Below are positions 33,684 through 42,683 of a stretch of 64,000 nt of DNA, in pieces. A program made the position numbers and the translations under genes. Numbering within the stretch: position 1 is the stretch's first letter; each line of letters begins with the position of its first letter. Origin of the DNA: Neoroseomonas lacus (GTDB lineage Bacteria > Pseudomonadota > Alphaproteobacteria > Acetobacterales > Acetobacteraceae); the NCBI RefSeq assembly GCF_014644535.1, contig NZ_BMKW01000011.1, forward strand, positions 32,722-96,721. Direction: 5' to 3'. The notes beneath the pieces were generated by a model that did not search any database, was not told where the DNA came from, and worked only from the letters and a program-made list of their open reading frames with translations.

Positions 33684-34089
33684 GCCTCACCATCCCTTCC
33701 GCCGGCACGCCGAGGGGCGGAGCCGGCCGCATCAACCCGAACCGGGCGCCGACGTGGCGCCCGTAAAGCAGCTCAAGGCAGGCGCGCAGCCACACACGCT
33801 GCCGTCCCTGCGCGGCCGACCTTATAAGGGGCGGTCCGGCGGGGTGTCCATGGCACGACCACCACGCGCGGTCCTGACATGCAAGATGGCCAAACGGTAT
33901 GCTTTTCGTGCCTCAGCGCGAGGCCGGAGGGGCCGCTTCCCTGATCGGTATCAAGCGCGGCACCCCTGACGCGAGGGAAATCATCCTCCGACACGGTGCA
34001 TGGGCTTTTCGTCCGGCGCCGCGGATGCGATGCGAGGCAGCGGAGACGGCCGCGCGGGCAGCGTGGCCATCGCAGCGCAGGAGTGGACC
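33684..34089. other. 406-bp divergent region between petA and hemF
   Basis: The region upstream of both petABC (leftwards) and hemF (rightwards); promoters for both should lie here. It contains an inverted CGGGCGCC/GGCGCCCG at about 33747-33767 and the hemF ribosome-binding site AGGAG at its right end. Open frames inside are Arg/Pro-rich and not supported. Both targets serve respiration and heme, so shared oxygen or redox control is plausible, but no FNR-like or RegA-like site was recognised. Confidence 0.5.
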
Positions 34090-34977
34090 ATGACCGCCGT
34101 CGCCCCCGTGGACCACCCCCAGCTCGGCCCGGTCCGCGCCTGGTTCGAATTGTTGCGCGACCGGATTTGTGGCGAGTTCGAGTCCATCGAGGACGACCTC
34201 GCCTCCGGCCCGCATCGCGACCTGCCGGCCGGCCGCTTCGAGCGCACCGCCTGGACCCGCGCGGAAGGCGGCGGCGGCGTGATGTCGGTGATGCGGGGGC
34301 GGGTGTTCGAGAAGGTCGGCGTCAATGTCTCGACCGTCTTTGGAGAGTTTTCCCCCGAATTCCGCAAGCAGATCCCCGGTGCCGACCAGGATCCGCGCTT
34401 CCTGGCCACCGGCATTTCGCTGGTGGCGCATCTGCGCAATCCACGCGTGCCGGCCGCCCATATGAACACCCGCTTCATTGTCACCAGCCGCGCCTGGTTC
34501 GGCGGCGGCGGCGACCTGACGCCGATGTTCCCCGACAGCGCCGAGGCCGCCGAGGACGCCGCCGTCTTCCACGCCGCCTTCAAGGCCGCCTGCGACAAGG
34601 CGGACCCGACCTACTACCCCCGCTTCAAGCAGTGGTGCGACGAGTACTTCTTCTTGCCGCATCGCAACGAACCGCGCGGGTTGGGCGGCATTTTCTACGA
34701 TTGGCTAGGCGACCGCACGCCGGGCCACGGGATCGAGGCGGATTTCGCCTTCACCAGGGATGTCGGCCTGGCCTTCCTCGAGGCATATCCGGCCATCGTC
34801 CGCCGCCGCATGCGCGAGGCCTGGACCGCGGAGGAACGCCGGCAGCAGCTGATCCGCCGCGGCCGCTACGTGGAATTCAATCTGATCCATGACCGCGGCA
34901 CGCTGTTCGGCCTTAAGACCGGCGGCAATGTGGAGGCGATCCTGATGTCGCTGCCGCCGGAGGTGGCCTGGCCCTGA
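34090..34977 (+). CDS. hemF: oxygen-dependent coproporphyrinogen III oxidase
   Basis: A 295-residue HemF, which decarboxylates coproporphyrinogen III to protoporphyrinogen IX using O2. Signatures are [37 protein letters not shown]-like [23 protein letters not shown], and [33 protein letters not shown] at the C-terminus. The ATG with AGGAG upstream is chosen over an open frame 30 codons longer. It works in the cytoplasm in heme synthesis and fits its neighbour, the heme-carrying bc1 complex. Confidence 0.97.
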   Translation: MTAVAPVDHPQLGPVRAWFELLRDRICGEFESIEDDLASGPHRDLPAGRFERTAWTRAEGGGGVMSVMRGRVFEKVGVNVSTVFGEFSPEFRKQIPGADQDPRFLATGISLVAHLRNPRVPAAHMNTRFIVTSRAWFGGGGDLTPMFPDSAEAAEDAAVFHAAFKAACDKADPTYYPRFKQWCDEYFFLPHRNEPRGLGGIFYDWLGDRTPGHGIEADFAFTRDVGLAFLEAYPAIVRRRMREAWTAEERRQQLIRRGRYVEFNLIHDRGTLFGLKTGGNVEAILMSLPPEVAWP

Positions 34978-35073
34978 ATCGATCTCGCCGGGGCGGCTGC
35001 GCATCGTCCGGGCTTTCCGGCGGCGGCCTGCGACCCCATCTCCGCCACCAACGCGCCATGACAAGGGGTGACG

Positions 35074-35526
35074 ATGATTGAATTGACCGTCAACGGCACC
35101 GTTCGCCAAGTCGAGGTGGAAGCCGACACGCCCCTGTTGTGGGTGTTGCGCGAACAACTCGGCCTGACCGGCACGAAATATGGCTGCGGCATCGCCCAAT
35201 GCGGCGCCTGCACCGTGCTGGTGGACGGGCAGGCGACGCGATCCTGCTCCCTGCCGGTCGAGGCGGCGGTCGGCCAGCCCATCGTCACCATCGAGGCGAT
35301 CGAGGCGCATCCGGTCGGCGCCAAGGTGGTCGAGGCCTGGGTCGCCGCCCAGGCGCCGCAATGCGGCTATTGCCAATCCGGCCAGGTGATGGCGGCGACC
35401 GCGCTGCTCGCCACCACGCCGAAGCCGACGCCCGACGAGATCCGTGAGGCGATGACCAATATCTGCCGCTGCGGCACCTACAACGCCATCGCCGAGGCCA
35501 TCACCCTCGCCGGGGCAAGCCTGTGA
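35074..35526 (+). CDS. [2Fe-2S] subunit of molybdenum hydroxylase (IorA-like)
   Basis: A 150-residue small subunit of a xanthine-oxidase-family enzyme. The plant-type cluster is in YGCGIAQCGACTVLVDGQATRSC, and the second cluster uses QCGYCQSGQVM and NICRCGTY. It resembles the small subunit of isoquinoline 1-oxidoreductase and related aldehyde oxidases. The ATG at 35074 has AAGGGG upstream and is preferred over a GTG 2 codons earlier. The stop overlaps the large-subunit start by 4 bases. Confidence 0.93.
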   Translation: MIELTVNGTVRQVEVEADTPLLWVLREQLGLTGTKYGCGIAQCGACTVLVDGQATRSCSLPVEAAVGQPIVTIEAIEAHPVGAKVVEAWVAAQAPQCGYCQSGQVMAATALLATTPKPTPDEIREAMTNICRCGTYNAIAEAITLAGASL

Positions 35527-37772
35527 GCGGCGGTCTCGCGGCGGCCTTGCGCGGGGCGATGCCGCCCGGCCGCCCGGTCAACCTGTCGCGCCGGGGCATC
35601 TTCGCCGCGGCCGGGGCGGGGCTGTTCCTGGGCCTGGCGATTCCGCTCCGCGCCCCGCGTGCGCAGGGCTCGCAGGGGGCCGCGCTGCGTCATGCCGGCA
35701 AGGTCGCCGCCTATCTGCGCATCATGCCCGACGGCACGGTGCAGTTGCAGAACCCCTTCGTTGAGGGCGGGCAGGGCATCGATTCGGCCATCGCGCAGAT
35801 CGTCGCCGAGGAACTCGACGCCGACCCGGCCGCCTTCTCCGTCACCTGCGCCCCGCCCGGCGAGGATTACCGGGTGATGCAGGGCGGCAATGGGCGCTTC
35901 ACCGGCGGGTCGTTCTCGGTGCGCTCCTCCTTCGCGCATTTCCGCACCCTGGGGGCGACGGCGCGGGCGATGCTGGTCGCCGCAGCCGCCGAGCGGCTCG
36001 CCGTGCCGGCCGAGTCGCTGACCACGGCAGCCGGGCGCGTCATCCAGCCGGGCGGGCGGGAGCTGACCTATGGCGAACTCGCCGCGGCGGCGGCCTTGCT
36101 GGCGCCGCCGGCCAATCCGCCGCTGCGCGACCCCGCCGCTTTCCGTGTGATCGGCCAGCCCATCCCGCGGCTGGGGGTGCGGGAACGCTCCACCGGCAAG
36201 GTCACCTATGCGATCGACGTGACGGTCGAGGGCATGCTGCTCGCCGCGGTGATGCATGCGCCGCGCGCCGGCGCGGGACCCGCCGCGGTGACCAATGAGG
36301 ACGCGCTGCGCGCGCTGCCCGGCGTGCACTCGGTGCATCGCTTGCCCGGGGCGGTCGCGGTGGTGGCCAATAGCTGGTGGCGCGCAAGAAGCGCGGTGAC
36401 GCAGGCGCAGGTAGCCTGGCAGGCGCTGCAGGGCCCGGTGATGGAGGCGGATTTCACCGCCGAGGCGATGCTCGGCCGACTCAAGGCCGCCGCCGGCACC
36501 CAGGGCAACACCGCCGAGGAAGCCGGCGAGGTCACCCCCGCCTTCGCCGCCGCGGCGCGCGTCATCGAGGCCCAATATGACGCGCCCTACCTCGCCCATG
36601 CCCAGATGGAGCCGCCCTCGGCCACCGCGCGCTTCAACGCCGATGGGACGCTCGATGTCTGGGTGCCGAACCAGGCGCCGGACCTGTTCCAGGCCAGTGC
36701 TGCCCGCGTAGCGGGGATCGAGACCGACAAGGTGCGGCTCCATTCCCCGCCGCTCGGCGGCTTCTTCGGCCGGCACTTCGCCTATGGCTCGGGCAATGCG
36801 CATCCGCAGGCGATCCTGCTGGCCAAGGCCACCGGCCGGCCGGTGAAGGTGATCTGGAGCCGCGAGGAGGAATTCGCCCGCGACGCCTATCGCCCGCTCA
36901 CCTTCGCCACTTTCCGCGCCGGGCTGGACGCGGCCGGGCAGATCGTCGCCTTCCAGGCCGCCGGCTATGGCGAGGGGCCAATCACGCGGCATTTCGGCAG
37001 CGGCGGGCTGGGCAACCCGCCGATCGACGGGTCGATCATGGAAGGGCTGACGGGCAAGCCCTATCGCTTCGCCACCAAGCGGATTGAATTCGTGCCGGTG
37101 CCGCATCCGCCGGGGGTCAATCTCGGCTTCTGGCGGTCGGTCGGGCATTCGATGAACGACTTCTTCTTCGAGAGCTTCCTCGACGAGGTCGCTGGCGCCG
37201 TCGGGCAGGACCCCTTCGCGCTGCGCCTGGCGCTGGTTTCGCACAGCGAGCGGCACCAGGCGCTGTTGCGCGGCGTGGCCGAGCTGGCCGGCGGCTGGCG
37301 GAGCGGGCCCTTCGACGCGCCTGATGGCACGCGGCGCGCCCGCGGCGTGGCGATGGCCTCGCCCTTCGGCACGGAGGTCGCGACCATCGCCGAGGTCTCC
37401 GTCAGCGATGGGGAAGTTGTGGTGCATGATCTGTGGGTCGCGATCGACCCCGGCCGCGCGGTCAATCCGCGTACCATCGCCGAACAGGTGCAGTCGGCAG
37501 CCGCGATCGGCCTGTCCTCGGCACTGTCCGAGGAGATCCGCTTCGAGGGCGGGGAGGTGGCGACGCGCAACTACGACACCTACCGCGTGCTGCGACGCGA
37601 CCGCATGCCGCGGGTGCATGTGCGCGTCATCGAAAGCGGCGCGCCGATGGGCGGGATCGGCGAACCTGGGACGCCGGGGGTGCCGCCGGCGGTGGCGAAT
37701 GCGATCTTTGCACTGAACGGGCAGCGGCTGCGCAGCATGCCGTTTGGGCGGACACGGCTGTCGGGGGCTTGA
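35523..37772 (+). CDS. molybdopterin-binding subunit of molybdenum hydroxylase (IorB-like)
   Basis: A 749-residue large subunit. A Tat-type N-terminus (LSRRGIFAAAGAGLFLGLAIPL) indicates export, as in IorB-type enzymes. Family blocks are PFVEGGQGIDSAIAQIVAEELD, the molybdenum-cofactor region with GGFFGRHFAYG and GVNLGFWRSVGHSMNDFF, and the C-terminal IGEPGTPGVPPAVANAIF with the catalytic Glu. With no separate FAD subunit, it would pass electrons to a cytochrome, as known for this subfamily. It probably hydroxylates an N-heterocycle or aldehyde in the periplasm. Confidence 0.92.
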   Translation: MSGGLAAALRGAMPPGRPVNLSRRGIFAAAGAGLFLGLAIPLRAPRAQGSQGAALRHAGKVAAYLRIMPDGTVQLQNPFVEGGQGIDSAIAQIVAEELDADPAAFSVTCAPPGEDYRVMQGGNGRFTGGSFSVRSSFAHFRTLGATARAMLVAAAAERLAVPAESLTTAAGRVIQPGGRELTYGELAAAAALLAPPANPPLRDPAAFRVIGQPIPRLGVRERSTGKVTYAIDVTVEGMLLAAVMHAPRAGAGPAAVTNEDALRALPGVHSVHRLPGAVAVVANSWWRARSAVTQAQVAWQALQGPVMEADFTAEAMLGRLKAAAGTQGNTAEEAGEVTPAFAAAARVIEAQYDAPYLAHAQMEPPSATARFNADGTLDVWVPNQAPDLFQASAARVAGIETDKVRLHSPPLGGFFGRHFAYGSGNAHPQAILLAKATGRPVKVIWSREEEFARDAYRPLTFATFRAGLDAAGQIVAFQAAGYGEGPITRHFGSGGLGNPPIDGSIMEGLTGKPYRFATKRIEFVPVPHPPGVNLGFWRSVGHSMNDFFFESFLDEVAGAVGQDPFALRLALVSHSERHQALLRGVAELAGGWRSGPFDAPDGTRRARGVAMASPFGTEVATIAEVSVSDGEVVVHDLWVAIDPGRAVNPRTIAEQVQSAAAIGLSSALSEEIRFEGGEVATRNYDTYRVLRRDRMPRVHVRVIESGAPMGGIGEPGTPGVPPAVANAIFALNGQRLRSMPFGRTRLSGA

Positions 37773-37783
37773 TCTGGCAATTC

Positions 37784-37839
37784 GAGAGGGGCGCCGCCCC
37801 TCTCCAAACCTCACCCCGCCAGGGTGCCGGGCACCTTGG
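37784..37839. repeat. double-hairpin element, copy 6 (left half of pair III)
   Basis: Hairpin B is GAGAGGGGC GCC GCCCCTCTC (37784-37804). Hairpin A is diverged: CCAGGGTGC CGG GCACCTTGG (37819-37839), where paired changes keep most of the stem. It begins 11 bases after the large-subunit stop. Confidence 0.85.
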
Positions 37840-38077
37840 ACCGCCGGAACCGGGTTTGGGGCATGGAGGCAACGGCGGCGTGGTGAAGGGCGGTCGGGCA
37901 CCATGCCCCGCCCCGGTATCGGGCGCAGCGCATCGCTCGTTCGCGCGGCGTGCCCGCCCCGCTCAATACCAGGTGCTGGGCCGGGGCGGTCGAGTCCATT
38001 CGTGAAGGCCGTGCCGGGCACGGGCGTTCCTTCGGGTACCCGTCCAGCCTGTCATGCACTGAGCCAGGTATCGGTTT

Positions 38078-38130
38078 CCAAAGGCCTCGGGCCTTTGATG
38101 GGGTGGCTTGGAGGGGCAACGCCCCTCCAA
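38078..38130. repeat. double-hairpin element, copy 7 (right half of pair III)
   Basis: Hairpin A is CCAAAGGCCTCGGGCCTTTGA (38078-38098). Hairpin B is TTGGAGGGGC AAC GCCCCTCCAA (38108-38130). Inverted relative to copy 6, with a 238-base interior that shows no gene. It ends about 120 bases before the RraA-like start. Confidence 0.85.
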
Positions 38131-38252
38131 TCTTCGCGCCAATGGGGCAGAGCCCGTCCCGGTTCCGACCGCGACGCGCGTGACACACCCCTGGCCCCCG
38201 CCCGCCGCCCATGCTGGATTGCCCGCCCAACAATTTCGGGAATCACAGCCCC

Positions 38253-38927
38253 ATGACCGTCGGCTTTCGCATCGCCCCCGTTACCCAACGCGTTGGTCCG
38301 GCGCTGATCGCCCGCGCCGCGGCGCTGCCTGCCGCTAATATCGGCGATGTCATGAGCCGTATGCAGACCATGCGCGGCGGCTTCCGCCCCTTCGGCGGCA
38401 GGAAGGTCATCGCCGGCCCGGCCTTCACCGTGCGCGCCCGCGCCGGCGACAACCTGCTGCTGCACCACGCCTGCGACATGGCCGCGCCCGGCGACATCAT
38501 CGTCGGCGATGGCGGCGGTGACCTCGCCATCGCGCTGATGGGCGAGCTGATGATCGGCCACGCGCTGACGCGCGGCGTGCAGGGCATCGTGCTTGATGGC
38601 GCGGTGCGCGATGTCGAGGCACTGGCGGCGATGGATATCGGCGTCTGGGCCTGCGGCGCGACGCCCTCCGGCCCCTACAAGGACGGCCCCGGCGAGATCG
38701 GCCACCCGATTTCCTGCGGCGGCCAAGTGGTGATGCCGGGCGACCTGATCGTCGCGGATGCCGATGGCGTGGTGGTGGTGCCGCGCGCCGAGGCGGCCGA
38801 GGTCATCGCCCTGGCCGAGGCGCACAACGCCAAAGAGCAGAAGGCGCAGGCGGCGATCGACGCGCGCAGCTATGACCGCGCCTGGGTGCTGGAGATGCTG
38901 CGCGCCAAGGGCTGCGCCGGCGCGTGA
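38253..38927 (+). CDS. RraA-like / HMG-aldolase family protein
   Basis: A 224-residue protein of the RraA/4-hydroxy-4-methyl-2-oxoglutarate aldolase fold. Conserved blocks are ANIGDVMSRMQTMRGGFRPF, GPAFTVRARAGDN, GVQGIVLDGAVRDVEAL and PGDLIVADADGVVVVPRAEA. Some members cleave HMG/CHA aldol products at the end of gallate or protocatechuate pathways, while RraA itself inhibits RNase E. The DGxxRD metal site (DGAVRD) points to an aldolase. Start is the ATG at 38253, with only a weak site upstream. Confidence 0.88.
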   Translation: MTVGFRIAPVTQRVGPALIARAAALPAANIGDVMSRMQTMRGGFRPFGGRKVIAGPAFTVRARAGDNLLLHHACDMAAPGDIIVGDGGGDLAIALMGELMIGHALTRGVQGIVLDGAVRDVEALAAMDIGVWACGATPSGPYKDGPGEIGHPISCGGQVVMPGDLIVADADGVVVVPRAEAAEVIALAEAHNAKEQKAQAAIDARSYDRAWVLEMLRAKGCAGA

Positions 38928-39093
38928 GCCGGCGTCCTGGCCTCAGGCGCCGCCTCCGCGTGCTTGGCTTGCGCGCCGTGCACTGAGGCACGGGCCGCGG
39001 CGGGACGTCTCGGCGCGGTCGCGCTGTACGCTCGCGGCCCGATGCCGCGCACCGGGCCGAATGGTGCGGCGGGCGATACCGTCGCGCCCGACA

Positions 39094-39125
39094 CAAAAGA
39101 GGGCCGGGGAACTCTTCCCCGGCCC
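39094..39125 (-). terminator. intrinsic terminator after Tim44-domain gene
   Basis: On the minus strand, GGGCCGGGGAA, loop GAG, TTCCCCGGCCC forms a perfect 11-bp stem followed by TCTTTTGTG. It lies about 24 bases beyond the Tim44-domain stop codon. One of the cleanest intrinsic terminators in the window. Confidence 0.88.
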
Positions 39126-39148
39126 TTCGGCATTGGCGCCGGCTGGCG

Positions 39149-40114
39149 TCAGGCCGTCTGCGTCTGCTGGATCGCCGAGAGCATCCAGTTGCCGCCCGGG
39201 CCCTTGCGCACGAAGGTCCACAGCTCGGTCGCCTCGGTGCGCACCGTGGTGCTGCCCTCGACCAGCTTGTTGGTCGCGTTGTCGAAGGTCGCATCCAGCA
39301 TCGAGAAGCGCATCGCGACGGTGGCGTAGTCCTCGCCATCCTCGCTCCAGGCTTCCGACAGATCGCCCTGTTCAAGCTTCACGTCGCGCGTCTCGTTGCG
39401 CCAGTTGCGCGCTTCGAGGTCGCGCAGATCCTGCGCGAAATACGACACCATCTCGGGCGTCGAGACGGCGCGCAGCGCGGACAGGTCGCGCTTCGACCAG
39501 GCGATGTTGACGGCCTGCAGCGTCCGCTCGAAGGCCTGGAAGTCGCCCGGACCGATATTGACCGGCGCCGCGGCTGGGGCCGCCCCCTTCATGCCGCCCA
39601 GACCACCGAACTGCTTCGCCTCGGGCTGCGGCTGGAAGGCGTAGCCCGGCTGCGGCCCGCCGGCGGTGGCGGCACGGCGGCCGCGGATCAGCCGCACCAC
39701 GAACATCACGGCGAAGCCGATCAGCGCGATCTGCAGCAGCATGCCGAGCATGGCGCCGAAGCCCGCCCCGCCGCCGAACAGGCCGAAGCCGAGCAACCCG
39801 CCGATCAGTCCGCCGGCCAGCAAGGCACCGCCGAACGACCCGAGGAAGCCGCGCTGCGGCGAGGCCACGCCGGGCGTCATGCCCGGGCGGGTCGGCGTGC
39901 TGGGCGTCGTCGCGGTGCGGCCGAAGGTCTGCGCGCTGCCCGGCGCGGTCTGCGTCGGCGGCGGTGCCGAATAGGTCCGGCTGCCGCGGCTGCCCGAGGA
40001 GGTGCTGCCGCCCGGCCGTGCCTCGGCCATGAACGGCGCGAGGACGAGGGCAACGGCGGCGAAGGCCGTCAGGAAGGCTGCGATGCGGCGCATGGGTCTT
40101 GGCGTCTCCGACAT
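39149..40114 (-). CDS. Tim44-domain membrane-associated protein
   Basis: A 321-residue protein. A signal or anchor segment (AAFLTAFAAVALVLAPFMAEA) is followed by a Ser/Thr/Pro-rich linker (30-85) and a Gly/Leu-rich hydrophobic block (GGALLAGGLIGGLLGFGLFGG, then a membrane helix). The C-terminal Tim44-like domain starts at about 195 (DFQAFERTLQAVNIAWSKRDLSAL). Alphaproteobacterial members are thought to be relatives of mitochondrial Tim44. A second start lies 7 codons in (before RRIAAF). Divergent from the degenerate EAL pair, 122 bases apart. Confidence 0.87.
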   Translation of the reverse strand: MSETPRPMRRIAAFLTAFAAVALVLAPFMAEARPGGSTSSGSRGSRTYSAPPPTQTAPGSAQTFGRTATTPSTPTRPGMTPGVASPQRGFLGSFGGALLAGGLIGGLLGFGLFGGGAGFGAMLGMLLQIALIGFAVMFVVRLIRGRRAATAGGPQPGYAFQPQPEAKQFGGLGGMKGAAPAAAPVNIGPGDFQAFERTLQAVNIAWSKRDLSALRAVSTPEMVSYFAQDLRDLEARNWRNETRDVKLEQGDLSEAWSEDGEDYATVAMRFSMLDATFDNATNKLVEGSTTVRTEATELWTFVRKGPGGNWMLSAIQQTQTA

Positions 40115-40236
40115 GAATTTCTGGCAATATAGGCGATCTGCTCGCCGATTTCGATGGGCATGCGCGCAACACTTCCTTCACCCGCCTTGCCGGATGCTCG
40201 GCGGGCGCGCGGACTGTCCCGCCGCGCCTCCGCAGG

Positions 40237-41466
40237 ATGCAGGGTATGACACGGCAGGAAAATTCCGCCGCCGTTGGCGATGCCGGCGCGCCGACGGGGC
40301 CCGGCGCCGATGCGGTCAGGCGCGCCCTGCGCGGGCCGCCTGGCCGCGTGGCGTTGCGCCTTGCCGCACCTGGCCTGCCGGCCCGGCGGCGAGTCGCCCT
40401 GGCACTGCTCGAGGAAGCCGGCCGGCCGCGTGGCGGTAGCGTGATCGAGACCGCCGCGGGCGAATTGCTGCTCACCGAGGCGGAGGCCGCCGACGGCGCG
40501 CGTGTCGCTGCCCTGCTCGAACGGCTCTTGGGCGCGGCGCCGGAGCGACTCGACCTGCCCGATGCGGTGGCGATCCTGCTCACCCTGCCGGGGCTGGTGC
40601 CGGCCGCCGCCGCCAACGCCACCGCGCCCCTCGCCACGCGGATCGAGGCGCTGGCCGATGCCGTCACGCTGCCGGCGCTGCTGCGCCGGGAGGGCGTGCT
40701 GCATCTGGCCGCCGGGGCGCCGCAACGCTTGGTATTGCTGCGGTTGCGGGTGCCGGTCGAGGCGCTGGCGCCGCATCTGGGCGCCGCCGGGGCGGATGCC
40801 GATCTCGCGCGCCACGCGCATGACCGGCTCTGCGGACGCCTGCTCACCGAGCTTGCAGAGCCGCCGCGGCGGGATGAGCTGCTCGGCACCATCCCCACCG
40901 TGCCGCTGCTGATCGACCTGCCGCTGGCGCTGCTGCCCGACATGCCGGTGGCGAGCGGGGAGGACGACGCGGCCGCCGTCGCGCCCGCGCTGATCGCCAC
41001 GCTCTCGGCGGCGGAGGCGATGGCCGACGGCCTCGCTCTGCGCCGCGCGGCATTGCGCCGGGCGGGGTGGGGGTTGGCGGTGCGAGGCCTCGATGCCGCC
41101 GCCCTCGCGCTGCTGGTCCCCGAGGCCTTGCCTGCCGACCTGTTGCTGCTGCGCTGGTCGCCGGCGATGGCCGAGCGGACGGCGGCCAGCGCGCTGCGCC
41201 GGGTGGACCCGGCGCGGCTGGTGCTGACGCGCTGCGACGGCGCGGCGGCGCTGGAATGGGGGGTCTCGGTCGGCATCACGCGCTTCGCCGGCAGCTGGAT
41301 CGAGGCGCTGCTCGCCGCCCGACGGATGGCGGCCTGCCCGCAGGCGGGCGCCTGCACGCGCAGTGCCTGCGCCGCGCGCGCCGCCGCCGCCACGCCGGCG
41401 GGCCGTGCCGGCTGCGCGAACCTGTCGCTGCTCGCCGCGCTGCTGCCGATGGAGGCCGCGCCATGA
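40237..41466 (+). CDS. degenerate GGDEF/EAL-like protein with Cys-rich tail (first of tandem pair)
   Basis: A 409-residue soluble protein. I read it as an eroded GGDEF-like half (to about 200) and an EAL-like half (about 200-355). The EAL likeness rests on WGLAVRGLDAAALALLVPEALPADLLLLRW (the DDFG..SLSYL..LPVD.LKID position) and LVLTRCDGAAALEWG VSVGITRFAG (the AEGVET..LGCD..QGY position). No EAL, DDFG or QG catalytic residues remain, so phosphodiesterase activity is not expected. The tail has four Cys (367, 373, 378, 393) spaced like a metal site. Stop overlaps the next gene by 4 bases. Start uncertain (40237 or 40246). Confidence 0.6.
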   Translation: MQGMTRQENSAAVGDAGAPTGPGADAVRRALRGPPGRVALRLAAPGLPARRRVALALLEEAGRPRGGSVIETAAGELLLTEAEAADGARVAALLERLLGAAPERLDLPDAVAILLTLPGLVPAAAANATAPLATRIEALADAVTLPALLRREGVLHLAAGAPQRLVLLRLRVPVEALAPHLGAAGADADLARHAHDRLCGRLLTELAEPPRRDELLGTIPTVPLLIDLPLALLPDMPVASGEDDAAAVAPALIATLSAAEAMADGLALRRAALRRAGWGLAVRGLDAAALALLVPEALPADLLLLRWSPAMAERTAASALRRVDPARLVLTRCDGAAALEWGVSVGITRFAGSWIEALLAARRMAACPQAGACTRSACAARAAAATPAGRAGCANLSLLAALLPMEAAP

Positions 41467-42644
41467 TCCTCGACGAGGTGCCGGTCCTGGGCGCGCTCGG
41501 CACGCCGCCCGGCGCTGCCGGTGCCGTTGCCCTGGCCGGGCTGGTGCGGGAGACCGTCGCTGCCGGGGTGGAGCGGCGGGTGCTGCTGTTTCGCCCGTCG
41601 CGCCTCGCCCCGGTGCGGCGCCATGGGCCGCAATTCGCGATGCTGGTGGGGGCGTGGGAGGGGCTGCGCCGCACCTCGCGCACGCGGGTCTTCGACCTGC
41701 CGCGCGGCGGGCTGGTGGCGGTCGAGGCGATGCCTGGTCATCACCTGGCCGAGACCGAACGCATCCTTGCCGGAATGCTGGAACCGCAGGAGGCGGCCGC
41801 CTCTGTCAGCCTGTTGCGGCTGCCTGACCAGGCCGCGGCGGTGTTGGCGGCGGTCGAGGAAGCGCTGGGCCTGCTTGCCGCCGTGCGAGCGGCCGCGCCC
41901 CCGCCGGCGGGCCGTGCCCCGGATGGCGACGCGATCGCCGCCGCCGAACGGGCACTCGCCTCGGCCGATGTCTCCGCCTTCCTGCGGCGGCGGAAGGTCT
42001 GCCGCCTGGTGCCTGGCGGCGGCGCGCCGGAACCGTTGCGCGAGGACCGGCGCCTGTCCCTGCTGGATGTCCGGGATGCGCTGCTGCCGGGGACCGAACT
42101 GGGCCTGGCGCCGGGGTTGGCGCGGCGGTTGCGGCGCGTGCTCGACCGCCGGCTGCTGGCCGGGCTGGCGCGCACCGAGGAACTGCGCGGGATCGGGCCG
42201 CTGAGCCTCGCCTTGGGGGTGGATGCGGTCACTTCGCCGGATTTCCTGCGCCTGGACGCGTTGTGGCCGGCGGCGCTGCGCGGTGCGCTCACCGTCGCCC
42301 TGGCGGCGGAGGAGGCGGCGATCGACCCGGTGGGCTTCGTCTTCGCGCGGGACCTGCTGCTGGCGCGCGGGCATCGGCCGATGCTGGAGGCGGCGGGGCC
42401 GGGGGCGCTGCTGGCGGTGCCGCCGGCCCGGGCGGGGATCGGCCGGGTGCGGCTGCGCTGGTCGGAGGCCTTGCCGGCGCTGGGCACGCCGGCGGCGGAG
42501 GCGCTGCGCGCCGCTTTTCCGGGCGAACGCGATGCTGTCGAGCTGTCGGGGGTCGATCGTCCCGCCGCCATTGCCTGGGGCTGGGAGATGGGCATCACCC
42601 TGTTCCAGGGCCGCCTGGTGGAGAGCCGCCGGCCAACGGGTTGA
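41463..42644 (+). CDS. degenerate GGDEF/EAL-like protein (second of tandem pair)
   Basis: A 393-residue soluble protein, apparently a distant paralogue of the preceding one. The N-terminal part has a GGDEF-like strand pattern (RVLLFRPSRLAP, then RVFDLPRGGLVAVEAMPG). The C-terminal part ends with VRLRWSEALPALG and AAIAWGWEMGITLFQGRLVES, which lines up with the EALEWGVSVGITRFAG end of its partner and with the C-terminal QGY region of EAL domains. Catalytic residues are missing. It overlaps the upstream gene (ATGA). No signal peptide or membrane helix. A regulatory or scaffold pair acting as a heterodimer is an inference. Confidence 0.6.
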   Translation: MILDEVPVLGALGTPPGAAGAVALAGLVRETVAAGVERRVLLFRPSRLAPVRRHGPQFAMLVGAWEGLRRTSRTRVFDLPRGGLVAVEAMPGHHLAETERILAGMLEPQEAAASVSLLRLPDQAAAVLAAVEEALGLLAAVRAAAPPPAGRAPDGDAIAAAERALASADVSAFLRRRKVCRLVPGGGAPEPLREDRRLSLLDVRDALLPGTELGLAPGLARRLRRVLDRRLLAGLARTEELRGIGPLSLALGVDAVTSPDFLRLDALWPAALRGALTVALAAEEAAIDPVGFVFARDLLLARGHRPMLEAAGPGALLAVPPARAGIGRVRLRWSEALPALGTPAAEALRAAFPGERDAVELSGVDRPAAIAWGWEMGITLFQGRLVESRRPTG

Positions 42645-42683
42645 GCCTTGGCGCGCGGCGCCGGAGGGCCGATATGCGGCAGC

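Noticed and set aside
35478-38021. Open frame of 847 codons on the minus strand over the molybdenum hydroxylase genes
   Set aside because: Antisense shadow of the IorAB-like genes; low-complexity composition, and the real genes carry cluster and cofactor motifs.
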